Part shown: positions 1-10,789 of the stretch, in pieces | Numbering within the stretch: the first letter of the stretch is position 1 | Layout: the number at the start of each line of letters is the position of its first letter | Origin: Aureimonas sp. SA4125 | Lineage (GTDB): Bacteria > Pseudomonadota > Alphaproteobacteria > Rhizobiales > Rhizobiaceae | DNA: 64,000 bases | Reading direction: 5' to 3' | NCBI RefSeq assembly: GCF_019973775.1 | Contig: NZ_AP025032.1 | Span: 3,286,001 to 3,350,000, forward strand | Made by a program: the position numbers and the translations under genes | Notes under the pieces: model-generated | The model's database searches: none | What the model was told of the DNA's origin: nothing | What the model saw: the letters and a program-made list of their open reading frames with translations, nothing else

Positions 1-1391
<1,391 letters not shown>

Positions 1392-3062
1392 CTAAACCGC
1401 TCCGATGAGCCTTGCAGCCGCGGCGCGGGCTTCCGCCGTGATGCTCTCGCCGGCGAGCATGCGCGCGATCTCCTCGGTACGGTGCTCGCCCTCGATCGCC
1501 TCGACGCGGGTGGCGAGGCGCTCGTCGTCGGGCCGGCTCTGGGCCTTGGAGATGAGGAGATGCGTCGTCGCTCGCGCCGCGACCTGGGGCGCATGGGTGA
1601 CCGAGAGCACCTGGACCCGGCCGGCAAGGCGCGCGAGGCGGCGGCCGATGGCGTCGGCGACGGCCCCGCCGACGCCGGTGTCGATCTCGTCGAAGACCAG
1701 AGTCGGGGCCGAGCCCTTGTCGGCAAGCGCCACCTTCAGCGCCAGGAGAAAGCGCGAGAGCTCGCCGCCCGAGGCGACCTTCATCATCGGCCCTGCGCGG
1801 GTACCGGGGTTGGTGCGGACCCAGAACTCGACCGTGTCGATGCCGGCAGCGGTCGGGTTCGCCGGATCCTGCGCCATCTCCGTCAGGAAGGCGGCGCGCT
1901 CGAGCTTCATGTCCGGCAGTTCCGCCATGACGGCGCCTTCCAGAAGCGTGGCGGCGGCAATGCGCTTCATCGAGAGATCGGCCGCCAGCGCGTCGAGACA
2001 GGCGCGCTTCTCGCGCACCTCGACCTCGAGCCGCGCCAGCCGCTCCTCGCCGGCATCGACATCGGCGAGATCGCCGATCATCGCAGCCATGAGATCGGGC
2101 AGAGTGTCGACCGGGCGCGAAAATTTGCGGCCGGCGGCACGCAGCGCGAAAAGGCGCTCCTCCGCCTCCTCCAGGGCACGCGGGTCGAATTCGAGGCCGC
2201 GCAGTGCCGCCTGCAGGCTCATCTGCGCGTCCGACAGCGCGTCGAGGGCGGTGTCGAGCCGCTCCAGCGTATCGTCGAGAAGCCCCGGCACCTCGTCCTT
2301 GCGCCTGTCGAGCCGCTTCAGGAGGCCGGCGAGGCCGGGGATCGGCGAGGAGTGCCCGGAAAGTTCGTCATGCGCTTCGGCGACGTCGCTCGCGATCTTC
2401 TCCGACTTCATCATCAACTGGCGTCGAGCCGCCAGTTCCTCCTCCTCGCCCACGACCGGCGCCAGTTCCGAGAGTTCAGCGACCGCGGCACGCAGATAGT
2501 CGGCCTCGCGCGCGGCGGCCTCGATCTTGGCCCGGTGACGCAGCAGATCGCCTTCCGCCCGCTTCCAGTCGGCATGGGCCCGGGCAGTCGCCTCCGCCTC
2601 CGTACGCAGTCCGCCATAGTCGTCGAGGAGCAGCCGGTGCGCCTCGGGATCGACGAGCGCCCGGTCATCGTGCTGGCCGTGGATCTCGACGAGGCCGGCG
2701 CCGATCTCGCGCATCAGGGAGACGCTCGACGGCCGGTCGTTGATGAAGACGCGCGTGCGCCCGTCGGCACTCTGGATGCGTCGTAGGATCAGGTCGCCGT
2801 CGTCGTCGAAGCCGTTCTCCGTCAGGACGAGACGGGAGGGATGGCCGGCGGGCAGGTCGAACACCGCGGTGATCTCGCCATGCTTGGCGCCATGGCGCAC
2901 CAGTGAGCCGTCGCCGCGTCCGCCGAGCGCCAGCGCCAAGGCGTCGAGAAGGATCGACTTGCCAGCACCCGTCTCGCCCGTGAGCACGGACAGGCCCTCG
3001 CCCAATGCGAGATCGAGGCGTTCGATGAGGACGATGTCGCGGATCGAAAGGTGAACAAGCAT
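1392..3062 (-). CDS. recN: DNA repair protein RecN
   Basis: SMC-like ATPase acting in recombinational double-strand break repair. From the chosen ATG at 3062 the product is 556 residues, close to E. coli RecN (about 553). An upstream in-frame extension to 3203 adds 47 residues without family resemblance and was rejected. Walker A GETGAGKS is at residues 29-36, an ABC signature ASGGELSRFLLAL comes before the Walker B/DEIDTGVGG block near residue 458, and the middle is a long Glu/Ala/Arg-rich coiled coil. It follows bamD on the same strand but is separated by a strong terminator, so it is probably a separate unit. No LexA-type operator was recognised. Confidence 0.96.
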   Translation of the reverse strand: MLVHLSIRDIVLIERLDLALGEGLSVLTGETGAGKSILLDALALALGGRGDGSLVRHGAKHGEITAVFDLPAGHPSRLVLTENGFDDDGDLILRRIQSADGRTRVFINDRPSSVSLMREIGAGLVEIHGQHDDRALVDPEAHRLLLDDYGGLRTEAEATARAHADWKRAEGDLLRHRAKIEAAAREADYLRAAVAELSELAPVVGEEEELAARRQLMMKSEKIASDVAEAHDELSGHSSPIPGLAGLLKRLDRRKDEVPGLLDDTLERLDTALDALSDAQMSLQAALRGLEFDPRALEEAEERLFALRAAGRKFSRPVDTLPDLMAAMIGDLADVDAGEERLARLEVEVREKRACLDALAADLSMKRIAAATLLEGAVMAELPDMKLERAAFLTEMAQDPANPTAAGIDTVEFWVRTNPGTRAGPMMKVASGGELSRFLLALKVALADKGSAPTLVFDEIDTGVGGAVADAIGRRLARLAGRVQVLSVTHAPQVAARATTHLLISKAQSRPDDERLATRVEAIEGEHRTEEIARMLAGESITAEARAAAARLIGAV

Positions 3063-3157
3063 GCCGTCAGTCGCTAATCGCTGTCCGGCGGAATGGCAAC
3101 CGGCGTGGCCAAGATATGGCTTTCTGCCGGAAGTCCAAGGACCGCCCGGCCGAAACA

Positions 3158-3190
3158 TGAAAAAGGCCGGGACGCATCCGTCCCGGCCTT
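3158..3190 (-). terminator. Intrinsic terminator after bamD
   Basis: Perfect 12-bp GC-rich stem (3163-3174 with 3179-3190, four-base loop). On the minus strand it runs into TTTTTC. It lies about 30 bases past the bamD stop and about 100 bases before the recN start, so it should end the bamD transcript. Confidence 0.85.
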
Positions 3191-3218
3191 GTCGTCTCCG
3201 CAAAATCGACCGCTGCGC

Positions 3219-4109
3219 TCAGGAAGAGGCGCCGGTGATTGCCGCTGTCGCCTTGCCAAACCAGGAACTGCCGGAGCCGGCGCGCGGCTCGAGACCCTTG
3301 GATTGCAGCAGCGAGTAGGAATCCTTGTACCACTGCGATTCCGGGAAATTCTGCCCGAGCACCGAGGCGGCCGCCTGGGCCTCCTGCACCAGCCCCATCG
3401 CGTAATACGCCTCCGTCAGGCGTGCCAGCGCTTCCTCGACATGGCGCGTCTGCGGAAAGGCGTCGACGACGCGCTTGAACCGGTTGATCGCGGCGATGTA
3501 CTCGCGGCGCTCGAGATAATAGCGGCCGACCTGCATCTCCTTGCCGGCAAGCTGGTCGCGCGAGAAGCGGATCTTCGTGCGGGCATCCTCGGCATATTCC
3601 GATTCCGGATAGCGATCGATCACCTCCTGCATAGCGGCAGCAGCGCGGGCCGAAGCCTTCTGGTCGCGCGTGACGTCCGGGATCTGGCGGTAGTAGGCAA
3701 GGCCGATGATGTACTGGGCGTAGGCCGCTTCGCTCGTACCGGGATAGGTATTGAGATAGCGCCGCGACGACGTGACGGCCTCCTCGTAGGCGCCGCTTCG
3801 ATAGCTCGTGAAGGCGCTCATCACCAACGCCTTGCGGGCCCATTCCGAGTACGGGTACTGGCGATCGATGGCGTTGAACTTGGCCGAGGCTTCCTTCAGG
3901 CGGCCGCCCTCGAGATTGGCGAGGCCCTGATTGTAGAGAACGTCCGCAGGCTCGGTTTCGGCGGCAAGCGCCAGGACGTCGATATCGTTGTCCTTGCCGG
4001 ACATGCAGCCCGGAAGCGCGAGAGCGGAAGCGCCGAGGACCAGGAGGACCGACATTCGTGCCAGCGAGGATCTCGCTCGCGTCGCGCGCGATGGCGTCAT
4101 GGTGCGCAT
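3219..4109 (-). CDS. bamD: Outer membrane protein assembly factor BamD
   Basis: Lipoprotein subunit of the BAM complex that inserts beta-barrel proteins into the outer membrane. The 296-residue product starts with a basic region and a hydrophobic signal ending in the lipobox ALPGC (acylated Cys about residue 35). TPR-like repeats follow, such as [16 protein letters not shown] and [16 protein letters not shown], with the family's [11 protein letters not shown] segment. It sits between lpxC and recN, the usual order in Hyphomicrobiales. A 242-base gap separates it from lpxC, so it may have its own promoter. The C-terminus is Ser/Gly-rich. Confidence 0.94.
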   Translation of the reverse strand: MRTMTPSRATRARSSLARMSVLLVLGASALALPGCMSGKDNDIDVLALAAETEPADVLYNQGLANLEGGRLKEASAKFNAIDRQYPYSEWARKALVMSAFTSYRSGAYEEAVTSSRRYLNTYPGTSEAAYAQYIIGLAYYRQIPDVTRDQKASARAAAAMQEVIDRYPESEYAEDARTKIRFSRDQLAGKEMQVGRYYLERREYIAAINRFKRVVDAFPQTRHVEEALARLTEAYYAMGLVQEAQAAASVLGQNFPESQWYKDSYSLLQSKGLEPRAGSGSSWFGKATAAITGASS

Positions 4110-4351
4110 CTGTCGAATTCCCCTGGATTAACCCGAAGCCCAGCGTTGTCTAGATCAGACATCGGCTGCCAGCAACGTTTGAAGGCGATCCATCCCGCCT
4201 TTTTTAAGGCGTGAACCGGGATGGCGAGGCCGGATACCCCCCTGCGAAAGGTCGCTGCGAGTGGCTTGCGGCAGCGCCGCAGCTCCCGAAACTTCCCCGA
4301 TGCCAAGCAGATTCGCCGCAGCGACGCCGCCAGCGGGCCCCCTGCAGGGGA
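4110..4351. other. lpxC-bamD spacer, no gene
   Basis: No coding region is convincing. A 12-bp palindrome (4339-4350, CCCCTGCAGGGG) lies right behind the lpxC stop and a small hairpin with a TTTT loop is at 4196-4211. Neither has the T-tract of an intrinsic terminator in the minus direction. Confidence 0.4.
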
Positions 4352-5305
4352 TCAGAGTGTCTGCGGTCCATGGGCGGGCGCCGCGACTGCAGCTGCGATC
4401 AGCGGCGAATGGCGGACGATGTCGCGGCGACGCTCCGGCATCTCGACGATCTCGTGCGCGGTTTCATCTGCCAGAAGCGCCTGCAGGGCCATTGCGTTCA
4501 GCTTGTGGCCGCCGCGATAGGACCGGTAGCAGCCGAGGATCCGGCCACCGGCAAGCGCCTGGTCACCGACGGCATCCAGCGCTTTGTGACGGACGAATTC
4601 GTCGACGAAGCGCAGCCCGTCCGGATTGATGATGCGGTCGTCGTCGCCGATGACCACTGAGTTGTCGAGCGACGAGCCCAGCGCATGGCCGGAGGCCCAG
4701 AGACGCTCGACATCCTTCATGAAGCCGAAGGTGCGGGCGCGAGCGAGTTCGTCGCGGAAGAGACCAGGTGTGAGGTCGGCCGCAAACGTCTGGCGGCCGA
4801 TGGCCGGCGTCGGAAAATCGATCTCGATCTCAAAACGCGTGCCGGGATGGGGCAGGTACTCGGCGACGCAAGCGCCCATCTCGACGCGCACCGGCTTCAG
4901 AACGCGGATGTAGCGGCGGCGTGCCACCTGGCTGCGCAGGCCGACGGACTCAATCGCCGCGACGAAGGCCGCCGAACAACCATCCATGATGGGAATTTCG
5001 TTGCCATGGATCTCGATGGCGACGTTGTCGACGCCCATGGCATAAAGCGCGGCCATCAGGTGCTCGATCGTGGCGACGTGCTGGCCGGACGGGTCGCCGA
5101 CGATGGTCGACAGGTCCGTGGCCGGAACGTTGGACGAGAGCGCCTTGATGCTGCGAAGGGTGGTGCCGTCGGCGTCGACGAGATGGAAGACGATGCCGCT
5201 ATGGGCCTTGGCGGGGAGAAGCGTCAGTCGGACGGAAGTCCCAGCATGAACGCCGACGCCGTCGAAATCGATCCGCGCGTCGATCGTGTGCTGATGAATG
5301 ATCAC
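4352..5305 (-). CDS. lpxC: UDP-3-O-acyl-N-acetylglucosamine deacetylase LpxC
   Basis: Zinc amidase catalysing the committed step of lipid A synthesis. The GTG at 5305 gives 317 residues beginning IIHQHTID, near the family length of about 305. A longer in-frame ATG at 5386 adds 27 non-conserved residues. The GTG is preceded by AAAGGGC at a suitable distance. Family motifs are present: GVGVHAG near residue 18, IEHLMAAL and HGNEIPIMDGCSAAF with the zinc His region, and HKALDAVGD with the second His and Asp ligands. A terminator after ftsZ separates it from the dcw transcript, so it likely has a promoter within 5306-5540. Confidence 0.95.
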   Translation of the reverse strand: MIIHQHTIDARIDFDGVGVHAGTSVRLTLLPAKAHSGIVFHLVDADGTTLRSIKALSSNVPATDLSTIVGDPSGQHVATIEHLMAALYAMGVDNVAIEIHGNEIPIMDGCSAAFVAAIESVGLRSQVARRRYIRVLKPVRVEMGACVAEYLPHPGTRFEIEIDFPTPAIGRQTFAADLTPGLFRDELARARTFGFMKDVERLWASGHALGSSLDNSVVIGDDDRIINPDGLRFVDEFVRHKALDAVGDQALAGGRILGCYRSYRGGHKLNAMALQALLADETAHEIVEMPERRRDIVRHSPLIAAAVAAPAHGPQTL

Positions 5306-5542
5306 GTAAGAAAGCCCTTTCAGCCATCCGGCGCTTGCGTGAAGAACCCCCTCACACGCCAGAGAGACTTCTTCGTTGGGCGCCAAGTCTTCCTCCCCAG
5401 AAAGACGGCAACGTCGAAAAGTCCCATAAATTCCAAGGTCAACCTAGTGGTCGGCGCCGTCTGCGCCAAATCACGGATTCTTACCCTTTGTTACCATCAA
5501 TTCTTTACCGGCCTGAAAACACGCAGCCAAATCAGTTAGATA

Positions 5543-5576
5543 CAAAAACGGCCCGCCTCTGATGAAGGCGGGCCGT
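5543..5576 (-). terminator. Intrinsic terminator of the dcw/ftsZ unit
   Basis: Perfect 11-bp stem (5548-5558 with 5566-5576, seven-base loop), followed on the minus strand by TTTTTG. It lies 27 bases past the ftsZ stop and closes the ddlB-ftsQ-ftsA-ftsZ transcript before lpxC. Confidence 0.9.
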
Positions 5577-5602
5577 GTGGTCTCAGGGCAACGTCGTGCC
5601 GG

Positions 5603-7180
5603 TCAGTTCGACTGGCGGCGCAGGAAGGCCGGAATTTCCAGCTGCTCATCGTCGCTGATCGGCCGCTGGGCGGAGACCGGACGGGCTGCCGTTTCGGCCG
5701 CCTGGCGCCGCGGGGCGTAAGGGTTCGGCTCGACGGCGCGGCGCGGCTCGACCCGGGCCTGGCGCGCGGCCTCGGCGGTCGCTTCCTCGTCGCTGTGACG
5801 CGACAGGCCGGTCGTCAGGCGACGCAGAAGACCCATCGGACCCTTGTCGTCGGCCGATTCGGGGGCGGTCTTGCTCGAGTATTCGGCCTGAACCATCGGC
5901 GGGAAATCTTCGACCCGCGGCATGCGCAGCGCTGTCATCGGAGCCTCGCGGCGCTGATCGGCGACCGGCGCATGGACGGCGACTTCAGCGATCTCGGCCT
6001 GCAGCGCGGCGGTGAAGTCGTCCTCGATGTCGAGGCTCTCCAGGACCGGCTCTTCCTGATAGACGGGCGCCGGAGCCCGCGTCTCGGCCACCATCGGCAT
6101 CGCCGGGACGGGTGCCGGCTGGTGCATCTGCGGGGCCGGCGCTGGCGCGGCGACGGGGCGCGGCATCATCGGCGCATGGCGGATTTCGATCGGACGGTCA
6201 TAGGCTTCCTGCGCCGTCTTATCGATGCCGGTGGCGACGACCGAAACGCGGATGACACCTTCCAGGTTCTCGTCGAAGGTGGCGCCGAGGATGATGTTGG
6301 CGTCGGAATCGACTTCCTCGCGAATGCGGGTCGCCGCTTCGTCGACTTCGAAGAGGGTCAGATCGCGACCGCCGGTGATGGAGATCAGGAGGCCCTTGGC
6401 GCCCTTCATCGACGTCTCGTCGAGCAGCGGGTTGGCGATCGCAGCCTCGGCAGCGGCCATCGCACGGCCTTCGCCCGAGGCTTCGCCCGTGCCCATCATC
6501 GCCTTGCCCATCTCGCGCATGACCGACCGGACGTCGGCGAAGTCGAGGTTGATCAGGCCTTCCTTGACCATCAGGTCGGTGATGCAGGCGACGCCCGAGT
6601 AGAGCACCTGGTCGGCCATGCCGAAGGCGTCGGCGAAAGTGGTCTTGTCGTTGGCGATGCGGAAGAGGTTCTGGTTCGGAATGACGATCAGCGTGTCGAC
6701 GTTCTTCTGCAGATCCTCGATGCCCTGCTCGGCGATGCGCAGGCGGCGCTGGCCTTCGAAGTGGAACGGCTTGGTGACGACGCCGACGGTCAGGATGCCC
6801 TTTTCGCGTGCCGCACGGGCGACGACGGGGGCAGCTCCGGTGCCGGTGCCGCCGCCCATGCCGGCGGTGACGAAGCACATGTGCGAGCCGAGGAGATGAT
6901 CGCAGATCTCGTCGAGCGATTCTTCGGCGGCGGCGCGGCCGACTTCCGGCTGCGAGCCGGCGCCGAGGCCTTCGGTGACGGCGACACCCATCTGGATGAC
7001 CCGCTCGGCGCGCGAGGAACGAAGCGCCTGGGCATCGGTGTTGGCGATGACGAACTCAACGCCCTCGAGACCGGCATTGATCATGTTGTTGACCGCGTTG
7101 CAGCCACCGCCGCCGACACCGAACACGGTGATCCGGGGCTTCAGTTCGGTGATGTCGGGCTTGGCGAGGTTGATAGACAT
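5603..7180 (-). CDS. ftsZ: Cell division GTPase FtsZ
   Basis: Tubulin homologue that forms the Z-ring at midcell. 525 residues. The GTP-binding signature [12 protein letters not shown] is at about residues 109-120, with [13 protein letters not shown] near 22-33. The T7 catalytic loop follows the [11 protein letters not shown] segment. The region after about residue 320 is a long Pro/Ala-rich linker, typical of alphaproteobacteria. The last residues, EIPAFLRRQ, are the conserved C-terminal peptide that binds FtsA and other partners. It is the last gene of ddlB-ftsQ-ftsA-ftsZ, 117 bases after ftsA, with a 20-bp palindrome in that gap. Confidence 0.98.
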   Translation of the reverse strand: MSINLAKPDITELKPRITVFGVGGGGCNAVNNMINAGLEGVEFVIANTDAQALRSSRAERVIQMGVAVTEGLGAGSQPEVGRAAAEESLDEICDHLLGSHMCFVTAGMGGGTGTGAAPVVARAAREKGILTVGVVTKPFHFEGQRRLRIAEQGIEDLQKNVDTLIVIPNQNLFRIANDKTTFADAFGMADQVLYSGVACITDLMVKEGLINLDFADVRSVMREMGKAMMGTGEASGEGRAMAAAEAAIANPLLDETSMKGAKGLLISITGGRDLTLFEVDEAATRIREEVDSDANIILGATFDENLEGVIRVSVVATGIDKTAQEAYDRPIEIRHAPMMPRPVAAPAPAPQMHQPAPVPAMPMVAETRAPAPVYQEEPVLESLDIEDDFTAALQAEIAEVAVHAPVADQRREAPMTALRMPRVEDFPPMVQAEYSSKTAPESADDKGPMGLLRRLTTGLSRHSDEEATAEAARQARVEPRRAVEPNPYAPRRQAAETAARPVSAQRPISDDEQLEIPAFLRRQSN

Positions 7181-7273
7181 GTCCTGGTTCCTCTTTCGCG
7201 ATGGGGGCCGTATCGCCGCGTCGGCCTGATGGTCGGTGTGGTCTCAAGACGCGCGGCGCGCGACGTGAAGCTG

Positions 7274-7293
7274 CCGGCGGGACGTCCCGCCGG
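7274..7293. repeat. 20-bp perfect palindrome in the ftsA-ftsZ gap
   Basis: A perfect GC-rich palindrome (half site CCGGCGGGAC) begins four bases past the ftsA stop and about 94 bases before ftsZ. There is no T-tract on the minus strand, so it is not a standard terminator. It could be an mRNA-processing or stability hairpin setting FtsZ against FtsA levels; that role is inference. Confidence 0.6.
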
Positions 7294-7297
7294 AATG

Positions 7298-8626
7298 TCA
7301 GAAACTCTTTCGCAACCAGGAGCCGAGGCGCCCGACGCGGGTCGTCTCGTCGAAAGCGAAACTGGTGGCCGAGGTGTCGGGAAAATGCTCCATCGTCGAC
7401 ACCTGCGGATAGATCAGAAGGCCGACCGCCGTTGCGAAGGCGGGGCTCTTGTTGGCCGCGGTCAGGCCGGCGACCCCGACGGGCCGCCCGAGCCGGACAT
7501 TGCGCTGCATGATGATACGGGCCGTGTCGCTGAGACCGGCGAGCTGGCTGGCGCCGCCGGTGAGGACGACGCGCTTGCCGATGACATGGCCGAGGCCCGA
7601 GGCGGCGAGCCGGTCGCGAATGAGTTCCAGCGTCTCCTCGACGCGCGGCCGGATGATGCGGGCGACGAGCGAGCGAGCCACGTTGATCGGCGCCTCGAAG
7701 CCGTCCTCGCCCAGCGGCGCAACCTCGACCGTGTCGGAATCGGCCATCAGCTCGCTCATCGCCGAACCATGCATGACTTTCAGCCGCTCGGCGTCGTCGG
7801 GCCGGATCGACAGGCCGCGGGCAAGATCCATGGTGATGTGCTGACCGCCGAGGGCCACCGAATCGGCATAGACGAAACGGCCGTTCTGGAAGATGGCGAT
7901 GGTCGTCGCGCCGCCGCCCATGTCGATGCAGGCCGAGCCCATCTCCGCCTCGTCGTCGACGAGCGAGGCGAGACCCGAAGCAAAGGGCGTCGCAACGAAA
8001 GCTTCGACGACGAGCCGGGCGCGGTTGATCGCCGCCTCGAGATTGCGCAGCGGCGTCTCTTCGGCGGTGAGGATGTGCATGTCGGCGCCAAGCCGCTGGC
8101 CGATCATGCCCTGCGGGTTCTCAAGACCGGTCTCGCCGTCGAGCGAGATGTCGAAGGGCACCGAATGCAGGGCCAGGCGCCCCGCCTCGATCGGCGCGCG
8201 GGCGGCCAGGTTGAGAACGCGCTTCAGGTCGGCGGGCGAGACTTCGGCGCCATGCGTTGAAATCCCGGCCGAGCCGCGCACGCTCTTCAGCCGTCCCGCG
8301 GTGAGCGAGACGATCAGGGAATCGATGGTGAGGCCCGCCATCCGCTCGGCCGCGTCGACGCAGTAGCGGATGGCCTTCTCGGCCGCATCGAGGTCGACGA
8401 CGACGCCGGACTTGATGCCGTGCGAGCGCTGATGGCCGATGCCGATGACTTCGACTTCGTGGGTACGGCCGGGCAGGATCTCGCTCTCCTGCCGCGGCTT
8501 CAGCCGGGCGATCAGGCAGGTGACCTTGGTGGTGCCCACGTCGAGAATGGAAATGATGCGGGTGCGACGGCCAGGAAGGGCGCGCATGCGCGGCAGGTCG
8601 CGGGAGTTCCGGGACAGAAACGTCAT
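7298..8626 (-). CDS. ftsA: Cell division protein FtsA
   Basis: Actin-like ATPase that tethers FtsZ to the inner membrane. 442 residues, with the actin-fold phosphate-binding segment ISILDVGTTKVTCLIA near residues 25-40, the SHS2 (1C) subdomain near 100-170, and GSACIDMGGGATTIAIF plus VVLTGGASQLAGL as the later nucleotide-binding blocks. The C-terminal GRLGSWLRKSF is the amphipathic membrane-targeting helix. The start overlaps the ftsQ stop as ATGA, so translation is coupled. About 30 residues precede the first actin block, a modest N-terminal extension. Confidence 0.97.
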   Translation of the reverse strand: MTFLSRNSRDLPRMRALPGRRTRIISILDVGTTKVTCLIARLKPRQESEILPGRTHEVEVIGIGHQRSHGIKSGVVVDLDAAEKAIRYCVDAAERMAGLTIDSLIVSLTAGRLKSVRGSAGISTHGAEVSPADLKRVLNLAARAPIEAGRLALHSVPFDISLDGETGLENPQGMIGQRLGADMHILTAEETPLRNLEAAINRARLVVEAFVATPFASGLASLVDDEAEMGSACIDMGGGATTIAIFQNGRFVYADSVALGGQHITMDLARGLSIRPDDAERLKVMHGSAMSELMADSDTVEVAPLGEDGFEAPINVARSLVARIIRPRVEETLELIRDRLAASGLGHVIGKRVVLTGGASQLAGLSDTARIIMQRNVRLGRPVGVAGLTAANKSPAFATAVGLLIYPQVSTMEHFPDTSATSFAFDETTRVGRLGSWLRKSF

Positions 8627-9528
8627 ACCGGCTTCGCCTTCTGGCTGCGTTTGATATTCTTCATGCGTTCTTTCATGGCCGCATCGCGGCGCACGAGGGC
8701 GTCAGGCGTCAGGCGAACGACCACCCGATCCTCGATACGCATGTCGACAACAAGGATGTCACGCGACAGCAAGCCCAGTTCCCTATCCATGCGGCTGACA
8801 TCCGCCGCGGCCTCGATCGCGCCCTCTTCGGGCAGGCGGACCGTCATGCCGTTCTCGAGGCGAAGATCCCAACGCCTGTCCCCGACGCGAATGTATGCCT
8901 TCACCCTTGCGCGAAGCTCTGGCAGGACCTCCATCGCCTCGACGAATTCAGCCCCGTGCAAGGCGGCACCGGTTCCGACGACGAAAGGCAGGCCGGAGAA
9001 ACGGCCGACGACGTAAGGCACGATCTCGCGGCCGTCGCGGTCGACGACGAAGAGCTCGCGTCCCTTCTGCCAGAGGGCAAAGGGCTTGCGCTCGGTCAGC
9101 GTGATCGCGACCCGGTCGGGATAGGTCTTGGCAACCGAGGCCTTCTCGATCCACGGCATGCCTTCGAGCGTCTGGCGCGCCGCGTCGGGATCGAGCGAGG
9201 GAAGGCTCTGCGCGCCGGTCTGCCAGAGGGCCTGCAGCACGTCGATCTCCGAGGTCTCGCTGTTGCCGGAGACGTCGATCTTGTCGATCGAGAAGCCGAG
9301 CGGCTGCGACACCGCGTCGATGACGGTCGTGGTATGCTGGCCAAGCGACATGCCGTAGAGGCCGGTGGAAGTCAGGAGCACCGTCGCGATGACCCCGAAG
9401 CGTGGCGCCGGGAAGTGCGACAGCCGCTCGCCGAGAGCCGCGAGGCGGCGCCCGGCGACCGACAGGCGAAAACCGAGCCGCGACGACGGGACGGCCACGG
9501 GGCGTCTTTCCGCATTCAGCGATCGCAT
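8623..9528 (-). CDS. ftsQ: Cell division protein FtsQ
   Basis: Bitopic inner-membrane divisome protein linking early and late division proteins. 301 residues, with a basic cytoplasmic N-terminus, one membrane segment near residues 43-62 ([18 protein letters not shown]), and a periplasmic POTRA domain starting with [23 protein letters not shown]. The FtsQ domain follows ([26 protein letters not shown]). It overlaps ddlB by 13 bases and ftsA by four. Confidence 0.95.
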   Translation of the reverse strand: MRSLNAERRPVAVPSSRLGFRLSVAGRRLAALGERLSHFPAPRFGVIATVLLTSTGLYGMSLGQHTTTVIDAVSQPLGFSIDKIDVSGNSETSEIDVLQALWQTGAQSLPSLDPDAARQTLEGMPWIEKASVAKTYPDRVAITLTERKPFALWQKGRELFVVDRDGREIVPYVVGRFSGLPFVVGTGAALHGAEFVEAMEVLPELRARVKAYIRVGDRRWDLRLENGMTVRLPEEGAIEAAADVSRMDRELGLLSRDILVVDMRIEDRVVVRLTPDALVRRDAAMKERMKNIKRSQKAKPV

Positions 9529-10439
9529 GACGCGTCTCCCACGAGCCAGCTGAGCAGTTCGCCGAAAGAGTGCCCTGCGGCCTGGCCGATATCGGGCACC
9601 AGCGAGGTCGGCGTCATACCGGGCTGGGTATTGATCTCCAGCCAGATCAGCTCGCCGCCTTCGCCGAAACGGTCGTCATAGCGGAAATCCGACCGGCTGA
9701 CGCCGCGGCAGCCGACGGCGGCATGGGCGGCCAGTGAATATTCCTGCACCCGGCGCGTGACATGCGCCGGAATCTGCGCCGGGATCACGTGCTGCGACCC
9801 ACCCGGCAGGTATTTGGATTCGTAGTTGTAGAAGGCATGGCCCTCGGTGGTGATTTCGCAGACGCCGAGCGCGACATCGCCCATGACGGCGCAGGTCAGC
9901 TCGCGACCGTGCACGAAGCGCTCGACCATCACCATGTCGCCGAACGCCCATTCGGCGTCGAAGAGCTGCTGCGGCGGATGCGCCTGATCCTCGCGCACGA
10001 TGAGGACGCCGAAACTCGACCCCTCCGCGATGGGCTTGACGACATAGGGCGTCGCCATCACGTGCTTCTCGGCGACGACGCGCCGGTCGAGCACCTTCGC
10101 CTCGGCCACCGGAATGCCGGCGGCCTTGGCAAGGATCTTGGCCTTGACCTTGTCCATCGCCAGCGCCGAGGCGAGGACGCCCGAATGCGTGTAGGGAATC
10201 TCGAGATATTCGAGGACGCCCTGGATCTTGCCGTCCTCGCCGAAAGGGCCGTGAAGGGCGTTGAAGGCAACGTCCGGTCTGAGATCGGCAAGCACCGTCA
10301 TGATGTCGCGACCGACATCGACGCGCGTGACGCGGAAGCCCTCGGCCTCGAGCGCGTCGGCGCAGGCATTGCCCGAGGAGAGGCTGACCGGCCTCTCGCT
10401 CGAAAAACCGCCCATCAACACCGCCACATGCTTCGTCAT
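9516..10439 (-). CDS. ddlB: D-alanine-D-alanine ligase
   Basis: ATP-grasp ligase making the D-Ala-D-Ala dipeptide for the peptidoglycan stem. The ATG at 10439 gives 307 residues beginning [10 protein letters not shown], matching DdlB length, with AGGG six bases upstream. An earlier in-frame ATG at 10478 adds only 13 unrelated residues. Motifs include [41 protein letters not shown] and, at the active site, [11 protein letters not shown]. It is the first gene of the ddlB-ftsQ-ftsA-ftsZ group. A perfect TTAA-N7-TTAA site lies 57 bases upstream, suggesting a CtrA-controlled promoter for this group. Confidence 0.95.
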   Translation of the reverse strand: MTKHVAVLMGGFSSERPVSLSSGNACADALEAEGFRVTRVDVGRDIMTVLADLRPDVAFNALHGPFGEDGKIQGVLEYLEIPYTHSGVLASALAMDKVKAKILAKAAGIPVAEAKVLDRRVVAEKHVMATPYVVKPIAEGSSFGVLIVREDQAHPPQQLFDAEWAFGDMVMVERFVHGRELTCAVMGDVALGVCEITTEGHAFYNYESKYLPGGSQHVIPAQIPAHVTRRVQEYSLAAHAAVGCRGVSRSDFRYDDRFGEGGELIWLEINTQPGMTPTSLVPDIGQAAGHSFGELLSWLVGDASCDR

Positions 10440-10495
10440 GAAACCCTGATCCTCGCGCCGAAACGGCGTGTGGACCATTCATCGCCCGCCGATGG

Positions 10496-10510
10496 TTAAG
10501 CAGGCGTTAA
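10496..10510. promoter_or_regulatory. CtrA-type site TTAA-N7-TTAA upstream of ddlB-ftsQAZ
   Basis: TTAA at 10496-10499 and 10507-10510 with exactly seven bases between, the full consensus of the master cell-cycle regulator CtrA. It is 57 bases upstream of the ddlB start. In Caulobacter CtrA acts on the ftsQA promoter, so the position fits a conserved circuit. Binding itself is inferred. Confidence 0.7.
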
Positions 10511-10613
10511 GGCGCCGTGACCAATGCAACAAAATCGTAACGGCGTTGAAAAGAACGCGAAAACCAAGACTTGAGTGATGCAAGTCTGCACCGCCCCGCG
10601 ATCGCGCTCGGAC

Positions 10614-10631
10614 CCGCTTTCGCGAAAGCGG
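10614..10631. repeat. 18-bp perfect palindrome, possible intergenic repeat
   Basis: Perfect self-complementary sequence CCGCTTTCGCGAAAGCGG in the murB-ddlB gap. It looks like the short palindromic intergenic elements of Rhizobiales, but only one copy was noticed here. Confidence 0.5.
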
Positions 10632-10789
10632 TCTCTGGAAAGGATTTGATTGGATCTGGCCGGCTCGATGCGGGAGACCACGCCCCCTCCGCGGCCGGCG
10701 GGCGCGGGGGCATCCGACAAATTCGGCGCAGCCGTCCGCAGGCGAAAGGGCGGTTGGGCCGGATCCAGCGTCTACGAAAGCCGGGACCC

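Larger units (their letters stand above)
10440..10789. other. murB-ddlB intergenic region (promoter region)
   Basis: 350 bases without a convincing gene. It contains the TTAA-N7-TTAA site at 10496-10510 and an 18-bp perfect palindrome at 10614-10631. This is the only large gap inside the dcw cluster, so a promoter for ddlB-ftsQAZ is expected here. Confidence 0.6.

Noticed and set aside
4196..4211. Hairpin CGCCTT-TTTT-AAGGCG between lpxC and bamD
   Set aside because: The stem is only six base pairs and is not followed by a T run on the minus strand; not a credible terminator.
5795..8260. 821-residue open frame on the plus strand across ftsZ and ftsA
   Set aside because: It is antisense to two certain genes, rich in Arg/Gly/Asp with no family features; high GC in third codon positions opens such mirror frames throughout the window.
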